Assembly: GCA_938049075.1 (NCBI GenBank)
Contig: CALICZ010000169.1
Location: 1-5,134, forward strand
DNA length: 5,134 bases
Origin: an uncultured Candidatus Saccharibacteria bacterium
GTDB lineage: Bacteria; Patescibacteriota; Saccharimonadia; Saccharimonadales; Saccharimonadaceae
Reading direction: 5' to 3'
A program made the translations under genes and the position numbers. A model generated the notes under the pieces. It was not told the origin of the DNA and did not search any database. It saw nothing but the letters and a program-made list of their open reading frames with translations. Shown here piece by piece: positions 1 to 4,819 of this stretch. The stretch's first letter is position 1. Every line of letters begins with the position of its first letter.

Positions 1-498
1 TGCAGATAAACTGGTGACATAATCTGAGTTAAGCAAGGATTCTTGTGGGGATGACAATGGCTCATATGTTTGTTCGGGTGAGCCTGGAGTAGTATTAAGA
101 TCAAGCTGAGGTGTGCTAGTATCACGGCTAGCTTTTACAGAATCATCTAAACGCGCAATTACTCCACCTCCAATGACACATGCGGCTAGGAAGCCGATAG
201 CTCCAAACTTCCGTCGAGTCCATTTTTTATCAGGGTCTTCTTCTGTAGAGTCTGGTGTGTCTGCTTCGTTTTCAGGTTTGTCGCTACTATGTCGATTTGC
301 TATTTCCTCTTGAAGTTCCCAGGGTATATCAGTATCAGGGTCACTTGGATCGGGATTATAATCAGGAAGGCGCTCAGGACTGAGATTCCCTTGGGTAGGC
401 TGCAAATTAATACTATCAAGAACACTACTTACTAAGTCGCCTTCTGTTTGTGGTGTTTTATCTTTTGATTGGTCTGTTCGTGGTAGTATTTCTGTCAT
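1..498 (-). CDS. Partial single-pass membrane protein with acidic N-terminus (3' end outside window)
   Basis: An open frame of 166 codons with no stop runs off the left edge, so only the N-terminal part is visible. The protein begins MTEILPRTDQ and has no other Met codon, so this ATG is the only good start; a GGGGAGG ribosome binding site lies 10 bases upstream. Residues 1-90 are hydrophilic, acidic and proline-rich (for example PDYNPDPSDPDTD at 45-57) and probably disordered. A basic cluster, KKWTRRKF (91-98), precedes one hydrophobic segment at about 98-116 with a glycine-rich end (CVIGGGVIA). After it comes a Thr/Ser/Pro-rich stretch (120-166) typical of an extracellular stalk. By the positive-inside rule the N-terminus is cytoplasmic. 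TRRKF resembles a twin-arginine motif but sits far from the N-terminus. The functional domain lies outside the window and I do not recognise the family. It is a separate transcription unit, facing away from the tRNA. Confidence 0.8.
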   Translation of the reverse strand, partial: MTEILPRTDQSKDKTPQTEGDLVSSVLDSINLQPTQGNLSPERLPDYNPDPSDPDTDIPWELQEEIANRHSSDKPENEADTPDSTEEDPDKKWTRRKFGAIGFLAACVIGGGVIARLDDSVKASRDTSTPQLDLNTTPGSPEQTYEPLSSPQESLLNSDYVTSLSA

Positions 499-508
499 AA
501 TCTTCAAT

Positions 509-515
509 CCTCCCC
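509..515 (-). promoter_or_regulatory. Ribosome binding site of the left-edge membrane protein gene
   Basis: GGGGAGG on the minus strand lies 10 bases before the ATG at 498-496. It is a near-perfect Shine-Dalgarno sequence and fixes the start of a gene whose end is not in the window. Confidence 0.75.
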
Positions 516-542
516 AATACAGGATTAGTGGTTATGTGTGCT

Positions 543-571
543 ATTATATGCGCACTTGCGTTTCATGCTAC
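543..571 (-). promoter_or_regulatory. Candidate promoter for the left-edge membrane protein gene
   Basis: A perfect -10 hexamer TATAAT is read on the minus strand at 548-543. The hexamer 17 bases further upstream (571-566, GTAGCA) matches the -35 consensus at only three of six bases. Transcription would start near 536, giving a leader of roughly 38 bases that contains the GGGGAGG site. The -10 is convincing and the -35 is weak. Confidence 0.4.
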
Positions 572-894
572 CATTGTTTGCGCGGCAGGTCAAATATTTT
601 TTGGCCTCTGTTGAGAAAAATAGATAGCGAGCATAGACAGAGGTTTATATAGAAATATATTTGAACGATATTTTTTGGCAAAAATGAGAGATATTTTATA
701 TATACTGTACGATGGTGAAAGTATGATGGTTTGAATGCAAGGCTAACTCTCAGTTGTGCAAGAGTAATAATATTCGGCCTCCCTATACAATAAAGTATAG
801 CGGTGCGAATTAACGATATAAACACCAATAAATACTCTCCAAGCAAAATATTTGCACTTAATAAGCTGCAATATACTCGAATACCCCATACATA

Positions 895-923
895 TTGCCA
901 CCCCACCCCACATCCGCTATAAT
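895..923 (+). promoter_or_regulatory. Sigma70-type promoter of tRNA-Ser
   Basis: TTGCCA (895-900, five of six -35 consensus bases) is followed by a 17-base spacer and a perfect TATAAT (918-923). The predicted start, about seven bases downstream near 930, falls only a few bases before the mature tRNA 5' end at 934. This is a strong, textbook arrangement for a single tRNA transcript and the best promoter in the window. Confidence 0.85.
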
Positions 924-933
924 ACAGAGGTAC

Positions 934-1023
934 GGAGAGGTGCAAGAGTGGTTGAATTGGCACGCCTGGAACGCGTGTGTGGCGGCAACGTCACCCAGGG
1001 TTCGAATCCCTGTCTCTCCGCCA
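934..1023 (+). tRNA. tRNA-Ser (anticodon GGA)
   Basis: A complete class II tRNA of 90 bases folds by hand. The acceptor stem pairs GGAGAGG (934-940) with TCTCTCC (1013-1019), closing with a G-U pair. The discriminator is G1020 and CCA is encoded at 1021-1023. The anticodon stem is CACGC/GCGTG (961-965 and 973-977), with loop CTGGAAC and anticodon GGA at 968-970, reading serine codons UCC and UCU. The long variable arm typical of serine tRNAs is a six-pair stem GTGGCG/CGTCAC with a GCAA tetraloop (979-994). The T arm is CAGGG-TTCGAAT-CCCTG (996-1012). G20-type D-loop features (GTGGTTGAATTGG) are present. Nothing suggests a pseudogene. Confidence 0.97.
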
Positions 1024-1024
1024 T

Positions 1025-1076
1025 ATCAGCGCCAGGCGGCACGCTGCCATAGAAGTGCGCTGCTGATTCGTCTTTT
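1025..1076 (+). terminator. Possible tRNA transcript terminator (weak)
   Basis: Directly after the CCA, ATCAGC (1025-1030) can pair with GCTGAT (1062-1067). The interior contains a second hairpin, GGCGG-CACG-CTGCC (1035-1048). A short T-rich run (TCTTTT, 1071-1076) follows a few bases later. The T tract is poor and not adjacent to the stem, so termination efficiency is uncertain. The tRNA transcript could read through toward the ABC operon. Confidence 0.3.
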
Positions 1077-1091
1077 GGCATGATGCGTGGC

Positions 1092-1150
1092 TATACTGCA
1101 TGTTTTTGTGCAGATTGGGCTTGCAGAAATGTTTTTTGACAGTTTATACT
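1092..1150 (+). promoter_or_regulatory. Candidate -10 elements upstream of the ABC operon
   Basis: Two TATACT hexamers lie before the operon, at 1092-1097 and 1145-1150. The second has TTGCAG (1121-1126) 18 bases upstream, but would leave a leader of only about five bases and exclude most of the ribosome binding site. The first gives a more normal leader of roughly 58 bases but lacks a good -35. A perfect TTGACA (1136-1141) is also present, but any properly spaced -10 would fall on the start codon. The real operon promoter cannot be decided by eye. Confidence 0.25.
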
Positions 1151-1161
1151 AAAGGATAATT

Positions 1162-2376
1162 ATGGTACGATCTTCTACACCAGTCATAGAACTCCGAGGC
1201 CTCACCAAGCAGTATGGTCTGGGCGATGCTGCCCAAAACGCCTTGGACAACGTCGACCTGCGCGTCGAAAAAGGCGAATTTATCGTTATTATGGGCCCCA
1301 GTGGTTGCGGCAAGACGACATTGCTCAACATTATGGGCTTGCTCGACCGCGCCGATAGCGGCGAGTATTTTCTTGATGGGACATCGGTCGCAACGCTGAG
1401 TAAGCGCCAGCACGCCCGGATTCGCTCGCGGCAGATTGGCATCGTCTTCCAGAGTTTTAACCTGATCAATCGCCTAACAGTGCTTGAGAACGTCGCTCTA
1501 CCCCTGAGCTACCGTGGGGGGATGCGCCGCGTTAAGCGCCTAGAGCAAGCCAGTGCGGTGCTGAAGAATTTCCACCTCCAAGAGCGCGAATATTACATGC
1601 CATGGCAGCTCAGTGGTGGGCAGGTGCAACGCGTGGCGATTGCTCGCGCCCTGGTAAATCACCCGTCGATTATCCTGGCGGATGAGCCAACGGGTAACCT
1701 CGATAGCCGCTCGAGTCATATCATCATGGAAGAACTGGCTCAACTACACCGCCGGGGTAATACCATCATTATGGTGACACACAACCCAAACCTCACGAGC
1801 TATGCTAGCCGCGTGATTAAGATGCTTGATGGGCAGATTGCCAGTGATGAGCAGATGCGCACCACTGCCGCTACGCCAACACCAGTGGCCCGCAAGCCAC
1901 GAGTTCGCCGGGCAGCACCTGCTGGCAAGACTACACCGACGATTGCACAGGGCACAGCATCGGCCGCTCAGCCAGCTGCACCAGTCAAGGCAATTGCTCG
2001 CGGTCGTCCAGCGAAGGCCCCTGCACCAGCAACGACAGCACCAACAGTAGTCGACTACGAAGATCCACATACTCAAGATGGCCCAACTATTGAGCCTATG
2101 CCAGTTGCCCCACCAGAGGTGCCGCCAGCCTTGCCCGCCGCACAACAAACGACTTCGGCTACCCCAACTCAGTCTCAGTCTGCAGCAATTCAACCTCAAC
2201 TAGCTGCGCCGCAACCAACCAACCAACCTGCAGCACTAGGAGCCCATTCTGCAGCCCAGTCATCATCTACGCCGTCTGCTGTATCGACCGCTCAGCCAGT
2301 TGTGGCTACACCGGCCCAGCAGCCCGCTGCACCATCGTCTGCTCACCAATCTAGCACAAAGGAGCCCCAGGCATGA
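1162..2376 (+). CDS. MacB/LolD-type ABC transporter ATP-binding protein with long low-complexity C-terminal tail
   Basis: This is the cytoplasmic ATPase that powers the permease encoded directly downstream. Residues 7-230 form a complete nucleotide-binding domain of the MacB/LolD/FtsE group: A-loop Tyr18, Walker A GPSGCGKTT (45-53), Q-loop Gln97, signature LSGGQ (150-154), Walker B IILADE (170-175), D-loop GNLD (178-181) and H-loop His207. All catalytic residues are present, so it should hydrolyse ATP. The family normally ends near residue 230. Here about 175 more residues follow, made mostly of Ala, Pro, Thr, Ser and Gln, with basic patches RKPRVRR (244-250) and KAIARGRPAK (276-285) and an acidic patch near 298-311. 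An AAAGGA ribosome binding site (1151-1156) lies five bases before the ATG. The stop overlaps the permease start (ATGA). The substrate is unknown; relatives move lipoproteins, peptides or drugs, or gate cell-wall hydrolases. Confidence 0.93.
   Translation: MVRSSTPVIELRGLTKQYGLGDAAQNALDNVDLRVEKGEFIVIMGPSGCGKTTLLNIMGLLDRADSGEYFLDGTSVATLSKRQHARIRSRQIGIVFQSFNLINRLTVLENVALPLSYRGGMRRVKRLEQASAVLKNFHLQEREYYMPWQLSGGQVQRVAIARALVNHPSIILADEPTGNLDSRSSHIIMEELAQLHRRGNTIIMVTHNPNLTSYASRVIKMLDGQIASDEQMRTTAATPTPVARKPRVRRAAPAGKTTPTIAQGTASAAQPAAPVKAIARGRPAKAPAPATTAPTVVDYEDPHTQDGPTIEPMPVAPPEVPPALPAAQQTTSATPTQSQSAAIQPQLAAPQPTNQPAALGAHSAAQSSSTPSAVSTAQPVVATPAQQPAAPSSAHQSSTKEPQA
2212..2228 (+). repeat. Short CAAC tetranucleotide repeat inside the ATPase tail
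   Basis: Four and a quarter tandem CAAC units lie in frame and encode Gln351-Pro-Thr-Asn-Gln. A gain or loss of one unit would shift the reading frame of the remaining tail and move the stop codon away from the permease start. Four units is short for a contingency locus, so this may simply be low-complexity coding sequence. Confidence 0.6.
2358..2364 (+). promoter_or_regulatory. Ribosome binding site of the permease, inside the ATPase gene
   Basis: AAAGGAG lies eight bases before the permease ATG and is formed by the final Thr-Lys-Glu codons of the ATPase tail. With the ATGA stop/start overlap it indicates translational coupling of the two subunits. It also explains why the very end of an otherwise A/P/Q-rich tail switches to Lys-Glu. 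Confidence 0.75.
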
Positions 2377-3596
2377 TAATCATCGACCATTTCGAAAATG
2401 CAAGCAGTAGCTTCCGGCGCAATCGCGGCCGTAATTTGCTGGCGACGCTGGGTGTGGCAATTGGTGTGGGTAGCATCGTGGCGATCTTGGCGCTGAGTGG
2501 TGGCCTGCATAACATTATTTCTCAACAGGTGTCTGAGCTTAATAATAACCTCATTGTCGTGCGCCCTGGTGTACAAGATAAGAGTTTCTCGTCACTGGCG
2601 AGCTCGGTCGCGCAATATAATTACAATACCAGCACCATCACCGAGGCCGATGTCGAGGCGGTACGCAAGATGCCACATATCCGTGCTGTAGCACCAATGA
2701 TGACTTCTGAGAACAAGCTCAAGGGCGATGGTCGAGAAGCTAATGCGACTGTTGTGGCGACCTCGCCAGATCTTGCTATTACGAGCCAGCTCGCACTGCG
2801 CGATGGCGATTTCCTTGAGGGTGGCACACACGACGCTAAGCCGGCGGTGCTTGGTCCAAAGCTATCGGTGCAGCTGTTTGGTACTGAGCAGTCAATTAGT
2901 CAAACTTTCAAGATTCGTGGCAAGGAATTCATTGTCGTCGGGATATTGCGCGGTGTAGAAAAACCGCTGAATTATAACAATGTCGATTTCGACAACGCAG
3001 CTATCATCACCACTGAGGCAGGTAAGAAAATTCACAATGGCCATACACAGATTCAACAGATCAACATTCAGGCTGATGCGTCGCAGCAGGTCGGGCAGAT
3101 TGCTCAGCAAGTTAAAGACAAGATCAAGCAAAATCACCAAGGGGAAGAAGACTTTACCGTGGCGACGGGCGATGCGATTAGCCAGCCGACCAATCGGCTC
3201 TTTACCGCGCTGACTCAGGTGCTGACGCTAATTGCGGCGATCTCGCTGGTAGTTGGCGGCATCGGCATCATGAACATCATGCTGGTGAGTGTGGTAGAGC
3301 GCACGCGCGAGGTGGGTATCCGCAAGGCAGTCGGTGCGACTGATGGCAATATCATCACCCAGTTTGTTATCGAGGCGCTGGCGATTAGCTTGCTTGGTGG
3401 TATCCTGGGCTACATCCTCGGCTACATAGTGGCGCTGAGCTTTAGCGTCTGGCTGTCCTTCCCGCCAGCATTGGAGTGGCAGACAGCGGTGATGGCGATT
3501 GGTCTCGCACTAGCGGTTGGCCTCACCTTCGGTCTCTACCCAGCTATTCGTGCCGCGCGCAAGAACACGATTGAGTCGCTACGGCAGTACCACTAA
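2373..3596 (+). CDS. MacB/FtsX-family ABC transporter permease
   Basis: This is the membrane subunit of a type VII (MacB-like, mechanotransmission) ABC transporter, partner of the ATPase encoded just upstream. Its 407 residues match the family's usual size. The first transmembrane helix is at about 22-44, after the basic FRRNRGRN segment. A large extracytoplasmic MacB_PCD domain spans about 45-275. The C-terminal FtsX domain holds three helices, at about 283-307, 330-358 and 371-392. Family hallmarks are seen: GGIGIMNIMLVSV (295-307), ERTREVGIRKAVGA (309-322) between helices 2 and 3, and GLYPAIRAARKNTIESLR (387-404) at the end. No frameshift or missing segment is visible. It is expressed as a coupled two-gene operon that ends at the terminator right after its TAA stop. 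No MacA-like adaptor or outer-membrane channel is nearby, which fits a one-membrane cell. The substrate cannot be read from the sequence. Confidence 0.93.
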   Translation: MIIIDHFENASSSFRRNRGRNLLATLGVAIGVGSIVAILALSGGLHNIISQQVSELNNNLIVVRPGVQDKSFSSLASSVAQYNYNTSTITEADVEAVRKMPHIRAVAPMMTSENKLKGDGREANATVVATSPDLAITSQLALRDGDFLEGGTHDAKPAVLGPKLSVQLFGTEQSISQTFKIRGKEFIVVGILRGVEKPLNYNNVDFDNAAIITTEAGKKIHNGHTQIQQINIQADASQQVGQIAQQVKDKIKQNHQGEEDFTVATGDAISQPTNRLFTALTQVLTLIAAISLVVGGIGIMNIMLVSVVERTREVGIRKAVGATDGNIITQFVIEALAISLLGGILGYILGYIVALSFSVWLSFPPALEWQTAVMAIGLALAVGLTFGLYPAIRAARKNTIESLRQYH

Positions 3597-3645
3597 TTAA
3601 CATAGTTATGTTGATACAGAACCCGCCCAAGTGTGGCGGGTTTTT
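3597..3645 (+). terminator. Intrinsic terminator of the ABC transporter operon
   Basis: An eight-pair stem, AACCCGCC (3620-3627) with GGCGGGTT (3635-3642), has a seven-base loop, and its 3' arm runs straight into TTTTT (3641-3645). This is a classic rho-independent terminator. Just after the stop codon a smaller hairpin, TTAACAT-AGTT-ATGTTGA (3597-3614), precedes it. Read from the opposite strand, the stem is followed only by TTCTG, so it would be a poor terminator for the convergent gene at 3716-4729, for which I see no better one. Confidence 0.9.
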
Positions 3646-3715
3646 GTGTGAGCTATGGTATTTCTGCCCTGCTCTACTCAGATTATAGAGTTTTGCGAGT
3701 ATGAACCTTGACATT

Positions 3716-4729
3716 TCAAGACATACCGCCCTTCCCCTGCTTTACGCCATTCAACACACCAAGGTAGCAGCTAGCAAATTCTGCTAGAATCATGCCGTGC
3801 AGTACCTGCTCTCCCTCTGTCTCGCCAGCAAGCAAGATAGACTTCGCGTGGGGGCGGCGGCCACTGAGGCGGCGATCGAGCATCGCCATGCGCTGCTGGG
3901 TAGCGGCGTCATTTTCGCTCGCGAGGTCGAAAAGCGCAAACGGTTTATCCACCGGATGGCTCAGCCAGCCGTGAGCACCAGCGTGCTTTGCCTCGATAAA
4001 GGTGGTAGAAAAGGCCACATTGTGCGCCCGCTCCTGCCAGCACCACTGCCACCACTGGGCGACTGGCGCGAGCGCCCCACTGCCGCAAAAAACCGCCGTC
4101 TTGCCTGCTGCTTGGCGTGCAATCTGCTTAGCGAGGTTACGAGCGGTTGGCACGGTAACACCCCACTGCTGTGCTGCATTCGCTGCGCCATCTGCTATCG
4201 CTTCCACAAGATCATCATCCAGCAACTGATAGGTCGTCAGTAGCGCACTCAGTGTGCTGAGTATGCGTAGTGGTTCTACCTGCCCTTCTCTCTTCGCAAC
4301 CGGCACGACGGTAGCTGCAGGGTATGCTGTGGTGCACTCAGCCACGGTATCATCATGAGTGAGCAGAACGGTTGGGACGGCGTGCTGCTCTGCATAAGAC
4401 ATCATGTTTTTCACGTGGTTGGATGAGATACTGGCCTCGATAATAATCACCAAGCTGTGCGCGTCCACAAATGCGGGCATTGCCGCTGCCTCGCGGCACA
4501 ACACAGGCACAGTCATGTGAGGCTGCACGAGCTGCTGAGCAACGCGAGCCAACACCACATCACTATCCGTTGCTATAATCACAACATTACGAATATCATG
4601 CTGAGGTGATATGTGTGAGAGCTGATTTGCTACCTCTGTTGGTAGCGTCGTTTGTTTCCATAATGTTGCAATGTGATGCAGAGTTGCTTCAGCACCGCGT
4701 TGGCGCAATATGGTCTGGTCATCAAGCAT
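3716..4729 (-). CDS. Divergent SIS-domain protein related to bifunctional phosphoglucose/phosphomannose isomerase
   Basis: The protein has 337 residues from the chosen start, close to the family length. The N-terminal half (about 48-145) has an SIS-like alternation of hydrophobic strands and helices. The C-terminal half carries the most recognisable family features: NLAKQIARQAAGKTAVFCGSG (198-218), an ungapped match of residues 230-255 to the family's catalytic segment (recalled consensus NENAKVPAF...PELNHNE..GW), and AEFASCYLGVLNGV (316-329). Glu233 and His249 align with the family's catalytic base and ring-opening histidine. However, the glycine-rich sugar-phosphate loop reads ATDSD (53-57), the SYSGNT loop reads SISSNH (100-105), and the C-terminal segment with the conserved lysine is missing. 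It may act on fructose-6-phosphate, or only bind sugar phosphates. A start at 4774 would add 15 residues but lies upstream of a likely -10, whereas the ATG at 4729 has a good ribosome binding site. Confidence 0.8.
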   Translation of the reverse strand: MLDDQTILRQRGAEATLHHIATLWKQTTLPTEVANQLSHISPQHDIRNVVIIATDSDVVLARVAQQLVQPHMTVPVLCREAAAMPAFVDAHSLVIIIEASISSNHVKNMMSYAEQHAVPTVLLTHDDTVAECTTAYPAATVVPVAKREGQVEPLRILSTLSALLTTYQLLDDDLVEAIADGAANAAQQWGVTVPTARNLAKQIARQAAGKTAVFCGSGALAPVAQWWQWCWQERAHNVAFSTTFIEAKHAGAHGWLSHPVDKPFALFDLASENDAATQQRMAMLDRRLSGRRPHAKSILLAGETEGEQVLHGMILAEFASCYLGVLNGVKQGKGGMS

Positions 4730-4735
4730 AATCGT

Positions 4736-4742
4736 CTCCTTC
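4736..4742 (-). promoter_or_regulatory. Ribosome binding site deciding the SIS protein start
   Basis: GAAGGAG on the minus strand lies six bases before the ATG at 4729-4727. No comparable site precedes the alternative upstream ATG at 4774, so the shorter 337-residue product is preferred. Confidence 0.8.
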
Positions 4743-4745
4743 TGC

Positions 4746-4775
4746 TTGCAAGAGTATACCCTCCCATGATACATT
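4746..4775 (+). promoter_or_regulatory. Candidate promoter for the right-edge gene
   Basis: TTGCAA (4746-4751) is followed after 18 bases by TACATT (4770-4775), which is preceded by TG at 4767-4768, forming an extended -10. Transcription would start near 4782, giving a leader of about 38 bases. The element overlaps the candidate -10 of the divergent SIS gene, so the two promoters would compete for polymerase. Confidence 0.35.
4753..4758 (-). promoter_or_regulatory. Candidate -10 element for the SIS protein gene
   Basis: TATACT is read on the minus strand, about 24 bases before the chosen start codon; the predicted transcript would begin near 4746 with a short leader that keeps the GAAGGAG site. 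No clear -35 is present at 16-18 bases, where the sequence is AT-rich. The assignment rests on the hexamer and its position. Confidence 0.35.
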
Positions 4776-4808
4776 AATTAGCAGAGAATCATAAGCATAT
4801 TTGGAGAC

Positions 4809-4814
4809 AGGTGG
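4809..4814 (+). promoter_or_regulatory. Imperfect ribosome binding site of the right-edge gene
   Basis: AGGTGG lies five bases before the ATG at 4820 and differs from AGGAGG by one base. A better GGAG (4803-4806) lies 13 bases upstream, which is rather far. The start is supported by this pair and by the open frame behind it, but initiation may be moderate. Confidence 0.5.
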
Positions 4815-4819
4815 GAACC

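Larger units (their letters stand above)
499..933. other. AT-rich gene-free stretch
   Basis: I see no credible gene here. Plus-strand ATGs in 680-800 meet stops within a few codons. The long minus-strand frame at 568-963 starts inside the tRNA and has no coding character. The stretch holds the promoter of the minus-strand gene on the left and the tRNA promoter on the right. In between are several short AT-rich symmetric elements: AAATATTT at 592-599 and 846-853 (the second inside a GCAAA/TTTGC inverted repeat, 843-855), AAATATATTT at 653-662, an inverted repeat CCTCTG/CAGAGG (605-610 and 638-643), and a small hairpin CTATAC-AATAAA-GTATAG (783-800). A weak promoter-like pair, TTGGCA (675-680) and TATATA (699-704), has no gene behind it. 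None of these elements has a demonstrable role from sequence alone. Confidence 0.6.

Noticed and set aside
113..313. A 66-codon plus-strand frame at the left edge
   Set aside because: It lies antisense to the better-supported minus-strand gene (good ribosome binding site, transmembrane segment, open to the window edge) and has no start signals of its own.
756..765. The ten bases GTGCAAGAGT repeat the D-arm region of the tRNA (940-949), followed by a hairpin and a GGTGCGAAT resembling a T loop, suggesting a decayed tRNA copy or att site
   Set aside because: The acceptor and T stems do not pair, the similarity fades outside the ten bases, and integration sites normally involve the tRNA 3' half. 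Probably chance.
568..963. A 131-codon open frame on the minus strand in the AT-rich stretch
   Set aside because: It begins with GTG inside the tRNA, crosses the tRNA promoter, has no ribosome binding site, and has an erratic hydrophobic/Cys/Tyr composition typical of translated AT-rich noncoding DNA.
934..1161. tRNA-Ser as the boundary of an integrated element
   Set aside because: No integrase gene, no duplicated tRNA 3' end and no flanking direct repeat are visible in the window; the DNA downstream of the tRNA holds an ordinary transporter operon.
1136..1164. Perfect TTGACA at 1136-1141 as the -35 of the ABC operon
   Set aside because: A -10 at normal spacing would overlap the start codon and place the transcript start inside the coding sequence, and no alternative start with a ribosome binding site follows.
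3797..4243. A 148-codon plus-strand frame opposite the SIS gene
   Set aside because: It is antisense to a frame with clear family similarity over its whole length, and it lacks recognisable domains. It is a shadow.
3716..4774. Longer 352-residue version of the SIS protein starting at 4774
   Set aside because: The extra 15 residues (MYHGRVYSCKQKETI) look like translated leader, the region contains a likely -10 and the GAAGGAG site, and the ATG at 4729 has ideal spacing.
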